DNA of 64,000 nucleotides from Paraburkholderia agricolaris (GCF_009455635.1 NZ_QPER01000002.1:124001-188000); one strand, 5' to 3'. Counted from the stretch's first letter, positions 43,832-52,686 are shown. Notes: generated by a model not told the origin, from the sequence alone. Numbers and translations: made by a program.

Positions 43832-43902
43832 TTGGCGGGAGCCGCGTGGCTATTGGCGTTAAGCCGGCAACCCCGGGTTATTGCCAGGGCGGGCACGCCG
43901 TG

Positions 43903-43928
43903 CAGGTGTCGAGCAAATGCGACACCTG
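43903..43928. promoter_or_regulatory. Candidate upstream activating sequence (palindrome)
   Basis: Perfect 9-bp arms CAGGTGTCG (43903-43911) and CGACACCTG (43920-43928) around an 8-base spacer, lying between two divergent sigma-54 promoter candidates, about 75 bases from one and 165 from the other. A further TGTCGCA...TGTCGCAC pair follows at 43928-43950. The layout suits an enhancer-binding activator. Confidence 0.6.
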
Positions 43929-44092
43929 TCGCATGCTTTGTGTCGCACGCGAGCCGGGGGGTGGACTGCGGATTCATGCGTGGCGCGAAAGCAGGATTGG
44001 AGGGTTTCGCGGCGCGCGGCCCGCATCGGCACGGCGCTCGCTTCATGCGCGCCGTGCCGGCCGGGGTCGCGATCATGAAACGATCGGCCTGG

Positions 44093-44109
44093 CTGGCCTG
44101 GCTTTTGCA
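44093..44109 (+). promoter_or_regulatory. Candidate sigma-54 promoter for the thiolase operon
   Basis: CTGGCCTGGCTTTTGCA keeps the GG/GC spacing of 10 bases with CTGGC and TTGCA boxes; two positions differ from the ideal -24 box. It precedes the thiolase ATG by 45 bases. Confidence 0.55.
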
Positions 44110-44153
44110 TGAAGAGCCGTCATTCCCATCCCCAAGCCAAGGAGTTATTCGCA

Positions 44154-45320
44154 ATGCAACCGACCATCATCGGATGGAGCCATATCCCGTTCGGCAAGCT
44201 CGACGCGTTGGACATCGAACGCATGATTGCCGACAGCGCACTCGGTGCGCTCGAGCATGCCGGCGTCGAAGCCGGTCAGATCGATTCGATTCACGTGGGC
44301 ACTTTTAACGGCGGGTTCGTCTATCAGGACTTTCCGTCGGCACTCGTCTTCAACGCGATTCCCGAAATGCGCTTCACCTCGACCGTGCGTTGTGAAAACG
44401 CGTGCTCGACCGGCTCGGCCGCGGTGTACTCCGCGCTCGATGCGGTGCGCTCGGGCCGCTCCGCGTGCGCGCTGGTGATCGGCTACGAGAAGATGACAAG
44501 CCTGCCGACCGCCGAAGTCGGCAAGGTGTTGCAGAAGTGCTCGTATGCGAGCGAAGAAGCGGACGTGCCGGGCGGATTCGCGGGCATTTTCGGCCAGCTT
44601 GCACAAACGTATTTCGATCGCTATGGCGACCAGTCGGATGCGCTGGCGGCGATTGCCGCGAAGAATCATCACAACGGCGTGTCGAACCCGTATGCGCATA
44701 TGCGGCGCGATTTCGGCTATGACTTTTGCCGCACGCCGTCGGAGAAAAACCCGTTCGTTGCCGGGCCGTTGAAGCGTACCGACTGCTCGATGATCTCCGA
44801 CGGCGCGGCCGCGCTGATCATCGCGTCACCGGACATCGCGCGGCGCGCGCGTCACGCGGTCGAGTTTCGCGCGACGGTGCAGGTGAGCGACTACCTGCCG
44901 CTGTCGCGGCGCGATCCGATCGCGTTCGAAGGCGCGCGGCTCGCGTGGAAACAAGGCCTGGCGCAAGCCGGCATGACACTCGACGATCTGTCGCTGGTCG
45001 AAACCCACGACTGCTTCACGATTGCCGAACTGATCGAATACGAGGCGATGGGTCTGGCCGAACCGGGACAGGGCGCCCGCGTGATTCTCGAAGGCGTGAC
45101 CACGAAAGAGGGGCGCCTGCCGGTCAATGCGTCGGGCGGATTGAAGGCGAAGGGGCATCCAGTCGGCGCGACGGGCGTGTCAATGCACGTGATGGCGGCG
45201 ATGCAGGTCAGCGGCCAGGCCGGCGCGATGCAGATTCCGAATGCACGCACGGCCGGGGTGTTCAACATGGGCGGCGCGGCCGTGACCAATTATCTGAGCA
45301 TTCTCGAAGCGCGCCGCTGA
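44154..45320 (+). CDS. Thiolase family acyltransferase
   Basis: A 388-residue thiolase-fold enzyme of the SCP-x/thiolase-like (acetyl-CoA acetyltransferase) group. The nucleophile Cys is in CENACSTGSAAV (about residue 84). A second conserved block, LPVNASGGLKAKGHPVGATGVSMH, holds the active His, although the usual final Cys-G motif of degradative thiolases is replaced by a FNMGGAA ending. It may condense or cleave a non-standard acyl-CoA. AAGGAG at 44138 supports the ATG at 44154. It is followed by a CoA ligase, consistent with activation then cleavage of an acid. Confidence 0.87.
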   Translation: MQPTIIGWSHIPFGKLDALDIERMIADSALGALEHAGVEAGQIDSIHVGTFNGGFVYQDFPSALVFNAIPEMRFTSTVRCENACSTGSAAVYSALDAVRSGRSACALVIGYEKMTSLPTAEVGKVLQKCSYASEEADVPGGFAGIFGQLAQTYFDRYGDQSDALAAIAAKNHHNGVSNPYAHMRRDFGYDFCRTPSEKNPFVAGPLKRTDCSMISDGAAALIIASPDIARRARHAVEFRATVQVSDYLPLSRRDPIAFEGARLAWKQGLAQAGMTLDDLSLVETHDCFTIAELIEYEAMGLAEPGQGARVILEGVTTKEGRLPVNASGGLKAKGHPVGATGVSMHVMAAMQVSGQAGAMQIPNARTAGVFNMGGAAVTNYLSILEARR

Positions 45321-45387
45321 AAGGCATTCGATCATCTGGACCAGGTATGCGCGCCTCTCAACCTCTCTTTCTTCAAAGCACTGGCTT

Positions 45388-46974
45388 ATGCTGACCACCG
45401 TCATGAACCTCGGGAATCTGCTGACCGACGCAGCCCGACGCCACGCCGATCAACCCGGCTTCATTCACGCCGAACGCAGCGTGAGCTGGCACGACATTAA
45501 CGCGCGCGTCGACGCGGTCGCGCACGGTTTGAGCCGGCTCGGCATCGGCAAGGGCGACAAGATTCTCGTGCATTCGCGCAACAACCTGGCGCTCTTCGAA
45601 AGCGCATGGGTCGCGTTCAAACTCGGTGCCGTGTGGGTGCCGACCAACTGCCGGATTACCGCAGCGGAAGCGGCGTATCTCGGCGAATCGAGCGGTGCGG
45701 TAGCGATGATCTACGAAGCCGGTTTCGACGCCCACGTTGACGCGGTGCGCGCGGCGTCGCCGGCCTTGCAGCATGTGATCGCAATCGGCACGCCGCGGGC
45801 GGGTGAACTCGCTTACGAGACACTCGCGCAGCAGATGGACGCACCGCCGTTCGCCGCGGTGGATGTGGACCGTGACGATCCGCTGTGGTTTTTCTATACG
45901 TCCGGCACGACAGGGCGCCCGAAAGCGGGCGTGCTTACGCACGGACAGATGGCTTTTGTGCTGACCAATCACATTGCCGATCTGATGCCCGGTTTGACGC
46001 ACGAGTCGCGCTCGCTCGTGGTGGCGCCGCTCTCGCACGGCGCGGGCATTCATGCAATGGTCAACGTTGCGCGCGCGGCGGCCAGCATTCTGCCGGCGTC
46101 GGAGAAACTCGATGCCGAAGAGGCTTGGGCGCTGGTAGAAAAACACCGCGTGGACAATATGTTCACCGTGCCCACCATCGTCAAGATGCTGACCGAGCAT
46201 GAATCGGTGGACCGTTACGATCACAGTTCGCTGAAGTATGTGATCTATGCCGGGGCGCCGATGTATCGCGAGGATCAGAAGCATGCGCTGCGCAAGCTGG
46301 GCAAGGTGCTGGTGCAGTATTACGGCCTCGGCGAAGTGACCGGCAATATCACGGTGCTGCCGCCTTCGTTGCACACCGCCGACGACCATGCCGCGGGCAG
46401 CCGTGTCGGCACCTGTGGCTATGCCCGCACCGGCATTGAAATCGGCATTCTCGATGATGAAGGCCATCGCCTCGCAGCAGGCGCGAGCGGCGAAATTTGC
46501 GTGCGCGGGCCGGCGGTGTTCATCGGTTATTACAACAATGCGGACGCGAACGAGAAGGCCTTCCGTCATGGCTGGTTTCATACCGGAGACCTGGGCCACC
46601 TCGATGAACAGGGCTTCCTGTACATCACCGGACGTTCATCGGACATGTACATCTCCGGTGGCTCGAACGTTTATCCGCGCGAAGTCGAAGAAGCGATTCT
46701 TACGCATAAGGCCGTGCAGGAGGTCGCGGTAGTCGGCATGCCCGATCCCAAGTGGGGGGAAGTCGGCGTCGCGGTGGTGGTGCGGCGCGAAGGCTGGGCA
46801 CTCGAGGAGGAAGCCTTGCTGGCGCATCTCGAACCACATCTCGCACGCTACAAATGGCCGAAGCGCTGCGTGTTCTGGGACGCGTTGCCCAAATCCGCCT
46901 ACGGCAAGATCGTCAAGAAAGATATCAAGGCGTTGCTCGCCACGCCTCTGGAAGCCGCGACGGCGGAGCGCTAG
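45388..46974 (+). CDS. AMP-forming acyl-CoA synthetase
   Basis: A 528-residue member of the ANL superfamily (fatty/aryl-acid CoA ligase type). Motif A8 is YTSGTTGRPKAGVLTH at about 172-187, the acyl pocket motif is YYGLGEVTG near 314, and the hinge region GRSSDMYISGGSNVYPREVE leads to the catalytic Lys in PKSAYGKIVKKD. It activates a carboxylic acid with ATP and CoA. Read together with the thiolase gene 68 bases upstream and the TRAP importer, it suggests uptake and degradation of a specific organic acid under sigma-54 control. A second ATG at 45403 is possible. Confidence 0.92.
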   Translation: MLTTVMNLGNLLTDAARRHADQPGFIHAERSVSWHDINARVDAVAHGLSRLGIGKGDKILVHSRNNLALFESAWVAFKLGAVWVPTNCRITAAEAAYLGESSGAVAMIYEAGFDAHVDAVRAASPALQHVIAIGTPRAGELAYETLAQQMDAPPFAAVDVDRDDPLWFFYTSGTTGRPKAGVLTHGQMAFVLTNHIADLMPGLTHESRSLVVAPLSHGAGIHAMVNVARAAASILPASEKLDAEEAWALVEKHRVDNMFTVPTIVKMLTEHESVDRYDHSSLKYVIYAGAPMYREDQKHALRKLGKVLVQYYGLGEVTGNITVLPPSLHTADDHAAGSRVGTCGYARTGIEIGILDDEGHRLAAGASGEICVRGPAVFIGYYNNADANEKAFRHGWFHTGDLGHLDEQGFLYITGRSSDMYISGGSNVYPREVEEAILTHKAVQEVAVVGMPDPKWGEVGVAVVVRREGWALEEEALLAHLEPHLARYKWPKRCVFWDALPKSAYGKIVKKDIKALLATPLEAATAER

Positions 46975-46984
46975 CGCTTCAGCT

Positions 46985-47026
46985 TGCCCGGCGCAGCCGC
47001 GTGCTGGATTAGCCGCGCGCCGGGCA
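46985..47026. terminator. Convergent hairpin between CoA ligase and AraC genes
   Basis: Arms TGCCCGGCGC (46985-46994) and GCGCCGGGCA (47017-47026) pair perfectly over 10 bp, separated by 22 bases that themselves hold a short GCCGCG/CCGCGC pair. Located between two converging genes. Confidence 0.55.
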
Positions 47027-47049
47027 GGGAAGTTGAACCGCTCGAGCCG

Positions 47050-47862
47050 CTACGCGTAAAACGCCGACGGCACCACGCCGAAATGCCGCTTGAACATGGC
47101 CGCGAAAGCGCTTTGGCTGGTGTAACCATGATCCAGCGCGACCGCGATGATCTTCTCGCCGTGCGCGAGCCGTTTGAGCGCGAGCAGCAAGCGCGCCTGC
47201 TGGCGCCAGCGGCCGAACGTCAAACCGGTTTCGCGCTGAAACCAGCGGTGGAATGTCTTTTCGGATACATCGAGCGTGCTGGCCCATGCGCCGATGGTGC
47301 GGTTGTCGTCGGGGGCGGCGAACAGGCTATTGCATACCTCGCGTAGACGCTGATCGGTCGGCCACGGCAGATAAAGCGGCAGCGACGGCACCGCATTCAA
47401 TTCCGCCAGCAGCAAGCGCATCAGATGATCGTGGCGCGAGCCGTCGGTGTAATCCGGCGGCACGTCGATCGCCGCGAGGATCAACTCGCGCAACAGTGGA
47501 TGGACCTCGACCACGCAACTGCGGGTGGGCAAATGCGCGGCCGCGCCGGGTTCGACAAACACCGTGCGCATCTTCACGTCGCCGCTCATCTGCACCGAAT
47601 GATCGACCTCGGGTTCGAGCCACACGCCCCGCGTGGGCGGCACGACCCACGAGCCGGTTGCCGATTCGATCAACATCACGCCTTCGATCGCATAGAGCAA
47701 TTGCGCGCGCCGATGGCGGTGCGGCGCAATCACGGTGCCGTGCGGATACCACGCGGCCATCGCCGAGACCGGCATGGGCGTGCTCTCGAACGGCACGTGC
47801 GCGCCCGGCGCGGTGGGCGTTTCGGTGTGGCGTGCCGCGGGCATTGGAGTTCGCGCGTTCAT
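47050..47862 (-). CDS. AraC family regulator
   Basis: A 270-residue regulator with a cupin sensor (APHRHRRAQLLYAIEGVMLIES, about 45-100) and an AraC DNA-binding domain (IGAWASTLDVSEKTFHRWFQRETG, then IIAVALDHGYTSQSAFAAMFKRHFG) at about 170-265. It belongs to the same branch as the AraC protein at 23 kb, whose typical target is a divergent exporter. An EamA transporter gene lies 144 bases away on the opposite strand and is the likely target. Confidence 0.9.
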   Translation of the reverse strand: MNARTPMPAARHTETPTAPGAHVPFESTPMPVSAMAAWYPHGTVIAPHRHRRAQLLYAIEGVMLIESATGSWVVPPTRGVWLEPEVDHSVQMSGDVKMRTVFVEPGAAAHLPTRSCVVEVHPLLRELILAAIDVPPDYTDGSRHDHLMRLLLAELNAVPSLPLYLPWPTDQRLREVCNSLFAAPDDNRTIGAWASTLDVSEKTFHRWFQRETGLTFGRWRQQARLLLALKRLAHGEKIIAVALDHGYTSQSAFAAMFKRHFGVVPSAFYA

Positions 47863-48006
47863 TCGTGGTGTTGCCCTTCATCGGATGGTTGACCGTTTCA
47901 CGACAGATAAAGACCTTTTGGCGTGAGACGGACCTTGCATGCGAGCGCAAGAATTCATGTCACTTCGGAGCCCCCGATTCCTATCGACAATCAGTTAGAG
48001 CGTGAC

Positions 48007-48912
48007 ATGAAGAAATCCTATTTCCTGTTTCCCTTTGTGGCAATCCTGTTGTGGGCCGGCAATGTCATCGTGTCGAAGCTGTCCGCCCGCACCATCGACC
48101 CTTCGGCCATCACGTTCTACCGCCTGTTACTGGCGGTCGCGCTGATGAGCCTGTTCACGCTGAAGCCGGCCTGGCGCAATCGCGCGGCGATCGTGCCGCA
48201 ACTCCCGAAGCTCGCCGTGCTCGGCTTTCTGGCAATGGCATTGTTCCAGAGCCTCTCGTATGAAGCGGCCAGGACCACCACGGCGACCAATATGTCGATC
48301 ATCACCGCGCTCGTACCGCTGATGACGATGGTGGCCAGCACGCTGCTGCTCGGCGAAGCGCCGACCACGGGAATGGTGGGTGGCGGGGTCCTGTCGCTGG
48401 CCGGCGTGGTTTATCTGATCACGCAAGGCAAGCCGGCGATGCTGCTCGCCAACGGCGCGCATCTTGGCGATCTGCTGATGATTTTCGCGGCGCTCGCGTA
48501 TGCGCTGTACGGCGTGTTGCTCAAACGCTGGCACGTGGGGCTGCCGTCGTGGCAATCCACCTACCTGCAGGCGCTTTTCGCGCTGGTGTTCATGCTGCCG
48601 ATGCTGCTGCGTCTGCCGGCAGCCGAAGCCATGCCGACGCGCGCGAGCGTGCCGCTGATCCTGTATGCCGGTGTGCTGGCCTCGGTGGTGCTGCCGTTTC
48701 TCTGGATGCAGGGGGTCAAGCATCTCGGTCCGAATCGTTGCGCGCTCTTCATGAACGTGTTGCCGATTGCGACTGCGCTCATCGCCATCACCATGCTCGG
48801 CGAAACCTTGCACATGTATCACGTGCTCGGCGGCGGTACGGCGCTGGTCGGCGTGATTGTTGCGCAAATGTTCAAACGGCCCGCGGCGCAAGCGGCCACG
48901 GCGCGAGACTAA
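48007..48912 (+). CDS. EamA-type DMT transporter
   Basis: A 301-residue inner-membrane protein with ten transmembrane segments (MKKSYFLFPFVAILLWAGNVIVSKLSA, two EamA repeats, with GEAPTTGMVGGGVLSLAGVVYL and GETLHMYHVLGGGTALVGVIV at the repeat ends). The start at 48007 follows a weak GTGAC site; upstream codons are not membrane-like. Divergent from the AraC gene, a typical regulator/exporter pair. The substrate is probably an amino acid or drug-like compound. Confidence 0.9.
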   Translation: MKKSYFLFPFVAILLWAGNVIVSKLSARTIDPSAITFYRLLLAVALMSLFTLKPAWRNRAAIVPQLPKLAVLGFLAMALFQSLSYEAARTTTATNMSIITALVPLMTMVASTLLLGEAPTTGMVGGGVLSLAGVVYLITQGKPAMLLANGAHLGDLLMIFAALAYALYGVLLKRWHVGLPSWQSTYLQALFALVFMLPMLLRLPAAEAMPTRASVPLILYAGVLASVVLPFLWMQGVKHLGPNRCALFMNVLPIATALIAITMLGETLHMYHVLGGGTALVGVIVAQMFKRPAAQAATARD

Positions 48913-48932
48913 GCCACAACGAGGGACATCTG

Positions 48933-48968
48933 ACGGGGCCGCGTGTTTCGGCAAACACGTCGCCCCGT
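48933..48968. terminator. Two-segment terminator hairpin
   Basis: ACGGGGC/GCCCCGT (48933-48939, 48962-48968) and CGTGTTT/AAACACG (48942-48948, 48953-48959) form a stem with a 2-base internal mismatch and CGGC loop, followed by TGTTG. Between the EamA gene and the converging activator gene. Confidence 0.65.
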
Positions 48969-48984
48969 TGTTGCATGCACGCGT

Positions 48985-50127
48985 TCAGCCGTGATCCGCC
49001 ATTAGCATATCGCTGCCAAGGTCACGCACGTGCGGAATGCGAAACTGCCTGAGCTTGCGATAGAGCGACGCGCGGCAAATACCGAGTTCGCGGGACGCGG
49101 CCGAGATATTCCAGCGACTCGCGGACAGCGCACGCAGAATGTTGTCGCGTTCGCTCGGCGGCGCGACCGGCAAACGGGCCGCGTCTGCGAAACGCGCGGC
49201 ATGCGATGCGGCGTGGCCGCCGCTGTCACGTGACGCGGCGTACGGCTGCGGCGCTGCCTGAAACGCGGGGTGATAGGTCGGGTGTAGACCGATTCGCCCG
49301 ACCATGCCTTTACCGGGCTGAACATTGGCTGGCAGGTCACCCGCGCGAATCATGTCGCCGTTCTTCACCGCGCATGCGTACTGAAGTGCCGCACGCATCT
49401 GCCGCAGATTGCCCGGCCATTTGCAGTGCAGCAGAATCTCGCGCGCCTCGCTATCGACGTTGGCCTCGAGCGTCATACCCGGTGCTTCGCGTTCGAGGAT
49501 CGATTGCAGCAGCCATGCGCGGTCGTGCCGCTCGCGTACCGGCGGCAAATGCACGATGCCCACGGCGATCCGGTAATAGAGATCTTCACGGAACGTTCCC
49601 GCTTCGACGTGCGATTCGATGTTCTGATGCGTCGCACAGATCAGTTGGAGATCGACCGCGATAGGTTCGGCCGAACCTATCGGCGTCACCTCGCGCTCGG
49701 ACAGTGCGCGCAGCAAGCGGGTTTGTTGCGCTGCGGGCATATCGCCGATCTCATCGAGGAATAGCGTGCCGCGATGCGCGAGCACGACCTTGCCTTTCAT
49801 GCCGGTGGAGAGCGCGCCGGAGAATGCGCCGCGCGTATAGCCGAACAGTTCGCTTTCGATAAGGTTCTCAGGAATCGAGCCGCAATTCACCGACACCATC
49901 GCCGCGTGCCGGCGGTTGCTGTAGTCGTGCAGCGCACGCGCGAGATATTCCTTGCCGGTACCGGTCTCGCCGAGAATCAGAATGGGAAGCTGCCGGTCGA
50001 TGAGCAGGCGGGCACGCGATAGCGTGGCCAGCATCGTAGGATCGTCGCCACATAGTCGGCTAATAGGTAGCCCCGATGAGCGAGATGAGTCTGCACGGGC
50101 GCGGTCCAGCGGGTCGTGGGCGGTCAT
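48985..50127 (-). CDS. Sensorless sigma-54 enhancer-binding protein (Fis-type)
   Basis: A 380-residue bacterial enhancer-binding protein. The AAA+ domain starts after only about 30 residues, so no N-terminal sensor (GAF, PAS or receiver) is present. Walker A is at 53-59 (GETGTGK) and Walker B TLFLDE at 121-126. The sigma-54 contact loop reads GAFSGA (100-105) instead of GAFTGA. The C-terminal Fis helix-turn-helix is NISAASRELGICRASLYRKLR. It may be controlled by expression or a partner. AGAGAG precedes ATG 50127. Three sigma-54 promoter candidates within 7 kb are possible targets. Confidence 0.92.
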   Translation of the reverse strand: MTAHDPLDRARADSSRSSGLPISRLCGDDPTMLATLSRARLLIDRQLPILILGETGTGKEYLARALHDYSNRRHAAMVSVNCGSIPENLIESELFGYTRGAFSGALSTGMKGKVVLAHRGTLFLDEIGDMPAAQQTRLLRALSEREVTPIGSAEPIAVDLQLICATHQNIESHVEAGTFREDLYYRIAVGIVHLPPVRERHDRAWLLQSILEREAPGMTLEANVDSEAREILLHCKWPGNLRQMRAALQYACAVKNGDMIRAGDLPANVQPGKGMVGRIGLHPTYHPAFQAAPQPYAASRDSGGHAASHAARFADAARLPVAPPSERDNILRALSASRWNISAASRELGICRASLYRKLRQFRIPHVRDLGSDMLMADHG

Positions 50128-50319
50128 GGCATCTCTCTTTATGTATCTGATTGGCAGGATCGGCCCGGCTTGTGGCCCGGCGGATCGAAAAAGCTGCCAG
50201 CGGTTTGTCTCCGAAACCAAGCATAGTGCGATTCATTAATAGTCTCCAATACATTATGATGCGACGACTGATACCGATTAGGTATAAGTCGGATTCCTAT
50301 TTGCGGACTTGGGGCGGGC

Positions 50320-51219
50320 ATGGAGCTGAGGCAATTACGCTACTTCGTCGTACTTGCGGAGACCCTGCACTTTGGGCGGGCGGCGGCGCTGCTCAATATC
50401 TCCCAGCCACCGCTGTCGCGGCAGATCGCATTGCTCGAAGCGGAACTAGGCGTCGTGCTGCTGGATCGCACACGCCGCAGCGTGCGGCTCTCGGCAGCCG
50501 GCCATCGCTTCTATCGCGATGCCAAGACGGTGATGGCCACCGTCGACCAGGCGCGCGGTCATGCACGTGCCGCCGACCTTGGCGAGGAGGGCACGCTGAT
50601 GGCGGGCTTCATGTTCGCCGCCGCGTACAGCATCGTGCCGGTGCTGACGCGTGAGTACGCATCGGCCTTTCCGCGGGTCGAACTGAAGCTCAGCGAAAGC
50701 ATTCCCACCTTGCTCGTGGCCGACATTCGCGCCGGCAAGGCCGATGTCGGCATCATGTATCCGTCGGATTCGGCGGTCGAACTGGAGACCCGCACGATCT
50801 TCAGCGAGCAGTTGGTAGCCGTGCTCCCCGAAGGGCACCGGCTGGCGACAAGGGCGGCAATTTCCATTGCCGAGTTGCGCGACGAGTGGTTCATCATTTC
50901 CCCACATGCGGCCTCGCCGTTCATCTACAACACGATCGTCGAGCATTGCCGGCGCTCGGGGTTTACGCCACGTATCCGCCTCGAAACCAATTTTCAGCAG
51001 ACCATCGTGAACCTCGTCGCGCAGCAACTCGGTGTTGCGCTCGTGCATAGTTCGATGCGCAGTACCCACGCGGATAACGTCAGGTTCGTGCCCTTGCAGC
51101 ACGCGCCTTACGTCGACGTCGCGCTGGTGTGGAGCCCCGATACGTTGAATCCCTGCGTGGCACGGTTCGTCGACATTGCCGCGCAACTGGGCCTGGTTGG
51201 TACTCGCTCGGGCAGCTAG
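50320..51219 (+). CDS. LysR family regulator
   Basis: A 299-residue LysR protein (MELRQLRYFVVLAETLHFGRAAALLNISQPPLSRQIALLE) of the CatM/BenM-like branch, similar in style to the one at 25.1 kb. The co-inducer domain runs from about 92 to 290. It is divergent from the sigma-54 activator (192-base gap) and could control its expression. The pair of PCC-domain genes lies downstream but carries its own promoter candidate. Confidence 0.9.
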   Translation: MELRQLRYFVVLAETLHFGRAAALLNISQPPLSRQIALLEAELGVVLLDRTRRSVRLSAAGHRFYRDAKTVMATVDQARGHARAADLGEEGTLMAGFMFAAAYSIVPVLTREYASAFPRVELKLSESIPTLLVADIRAGKADVGIMYPSDSAVELETRTIFSEQLVAVLPEGHRLATRAAISIAELRDEWFIISPHAASPFIYNTIVEHCRRSGFTPRIRLETNFQQTIVNLVAQQLGVALVHSSMRSTHADNVRFVPLQHAPYVDVALVWSPDTLNPCVARFVDIAAQLGLVGTRSGS

Positions 51220-51353
51220 CGAGTCGCCTCGCTTCACCATATGACACGCACACGACACCTGTAGCACGGCGCGCGACAGATGTTGCTGCGCAGGCGGCGC
51301 TGTTCATGCGGGCTGAGGCCTGCCGCACCGCGTGCCTCGCGCCTCGCGTTCAA

Positions 51354-51370
51354 ATGGCATTGAAGTTGCT
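51354..51370 (+). promoter_or_regulatory. Candidate sigma-54 promoter for the PCC gene pair
   Basis: ATGGCATTGAAGTTGCT has TGGCA and TTGCT boxes with GG and GC 10 bases apart. Transcription would start near 51381, leaving a short leader of about 23 bases before the ATG at 51404. About 100 bases upstream CGACACCTGT (51253-51262) repeats the arm of the palindrome near 43.9 kb. Confidence 0.7.
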
Positions 51371-51403
51371 ATTAAGGGGTGTCGCAATCTACCTGACCCT
51401 CCC

Positions 51404-51937
51404 ATGACGTTAAAGACAGAAGCTTTCCGCCATCCTGGCGCAGCCGCTCACCCGCGGGTGCTGGCCACGGTAGTGCGGGAGCCGCGCGAACTGCGCGTTG
51501 AAATACCCAGCGGATGCAACGCCGGCACGGTGCTGCGCGACCTGATGATGCACCACGGCTTTTGCGGCGCAACCGGCCGGATCTGCAGCGGTTCGGCGCG
51601 CGCGTTGCAATACCACGTCGTCATCAAGGCGGCGCAAGGCGAGCGGCCTTACATCTACGGCACCCCTAACATGGAGAATGACGAAGTCGCGTTGCTGCAC
51701 GGCGCGGTAACGATCGGTAAGGACCGTGCGGGCAGCGTCGCGCTGCATTGTCACGGTGCGTTCGTCGGCGGCGATGGCCGGCTGCACGGTGGCCACGTGA
51801 TCCTCGATCGCCTCGAGGTGGGCCGCGAACCGCTGGTGTTGCGGCTCTGCGCGTTCGCGCACGGCGGCTTCACGCAATATGTCGACGAGGAAACTCGCTA
51901 TACGTTGTTTGGACCGACGGTGGAGGATGCCGCATGA
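51404..51937 (+). CDS. PCC/DUF296 domain protein 1
   Basis: A 177-residue protein with a PCC (plant/prokaryote-conserved, DUF296) fold (VLRDLMMHHGFCGATGRICSGSARALQYHVVIKAAQ, later VALHCHGAFVGGDGRLHGGHVILDRLEVG). The His residues in the LHCHGAF/HGGH region are the metal-binding set seen in prokaryotic PCC structures. The start at MTLKTEAF lacks a strong ribosome site, but homology and the promoter position support it. Its stop overlaps the start of a second PCC gene, which suggests a heteromeric complex. The biochemical role is not established. Confidence 0.78.
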   Translation: MTLKTEAFRHPGAAAHPRVLATVVREPRELRVEIPSGCNAGTVLRDLMMHHGFCGATGRICSGSARALQYHVVIKAAQGERPYIYGTPNMENDEVALLHGAVTIGKDRAGSVALHCHGAFVGGDGRLHGGHVILDRLEVGREPLVLRLCAFAHGGFTQYVDEETRYTLFGPTVEDAA

Positions 51938-52380
51938 GTGCGCAATCCAACTCGTCCGAGGTCAAACTCGAAGCCGGCTGCTACGGGCGCACCCTGATTG
52001 CACGCCTGAAGCCGAATGAGGACATCGTCGAATCGCTTGAGCGCCTGTGTGCGCAATACGGCATCGACCGCGCGGTGGTGCGCAGCGCGGTCGGCAGTCT
52101 GATCGACGGACATCTGACAAGCGGCGCGGGCGCCGTGCAGGCCACGCAGATTGTCAAAGGGCCGGGCGTCGAGATCGTGGGACTGTTCGGTGAGCTCGCG
52201 TGTGCCGTGCCGGGTCGTGACGAGACAGGCACGACGGAGCTCACCGCGATTCTGTCCGGCACGGACAGTCAGGTGTTTGCCGGCCGCGTGGTGCGCGGGA
52301 TGAATCTGTCGTTCATCACGGTGGAGGTGACGTTGCAGGAGTGGCTCGCGGATGCGGAGGAACTGGCGAAACATGCTTGA
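51934..52380 (+). CDS. PCC/DUF296 domain protein 2
   Basis: A 148-residue PCC-domain protein (YGRTLIARLKPNEDIVESLERLCAQYGIDRAVVRSAVGSLIDGHL, GVEIVGLFGELACAVPG). It resembles the DNA-binding-type single-domain DUF296 proteins but lacks the HxxH-like His cluster, reading ELACAV where its partner has ALHCHG. GGAGGATG precedes the ATG at 51934, overlapping the first gene by 4 bases, so the two are coupled. A complex of one metal-binding and one non-binding subunit is plausible. Confidence 0.8.
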   Translation: MSAQSNSSEVKLEAGCYGRTLIARLKPNEDIVESLERLCAQYGIDRAVVRSAVGSLIDGHLTSGAGAVQATQIVKGPGVEIVGLFGELACAVPGRDETGTTELTAILSGTDSQVFAGRVVRGMNLSFITVEVTLQEWLADAEELAKHA

Positions 52381-52484
52381 CGAATAATCAAAAGTAAAAA
52401 AATTCGTATGGCGAAACAACGCCCGTTTTCTTCTGTGATCTGACAGAAATTTCCGATTCAGATACGTCGAGATTGAACCTGGCG

Positions 52485-52515
52485 ACACCCCATAGAAAGC
52501 CGCCTTTTGGGGTGT
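52485..52515 (+). terminator. Hairpin after the PCC gene pair
   Basis: Arms ACACCCCA (52485-52492) and TGGGGTGT (52508-52515) enclose 15 bases. It lies 105 bases after the PCC2 stop and just before a TTGACA hexamer (52514-52519), so it could be a weak terminator or an operator ahead of cyoA. Confidence 0.35.
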
Positions 52516-52686
52516 TGACAATTCTTTGCCGAAAACTACGACTTCTGTGCGGTTCTCTTACCTAGGATCAACTTTCGCATCCTCGGTCTTTCGTAGAATC
52601 CTGCGGCATGCGCATTCTGAGTGCGTGTCCCATGTTGCTATGGGCGCAGCGAATTTAGGCGAAAGTTCTATGAGAAGCCGGGAAAT

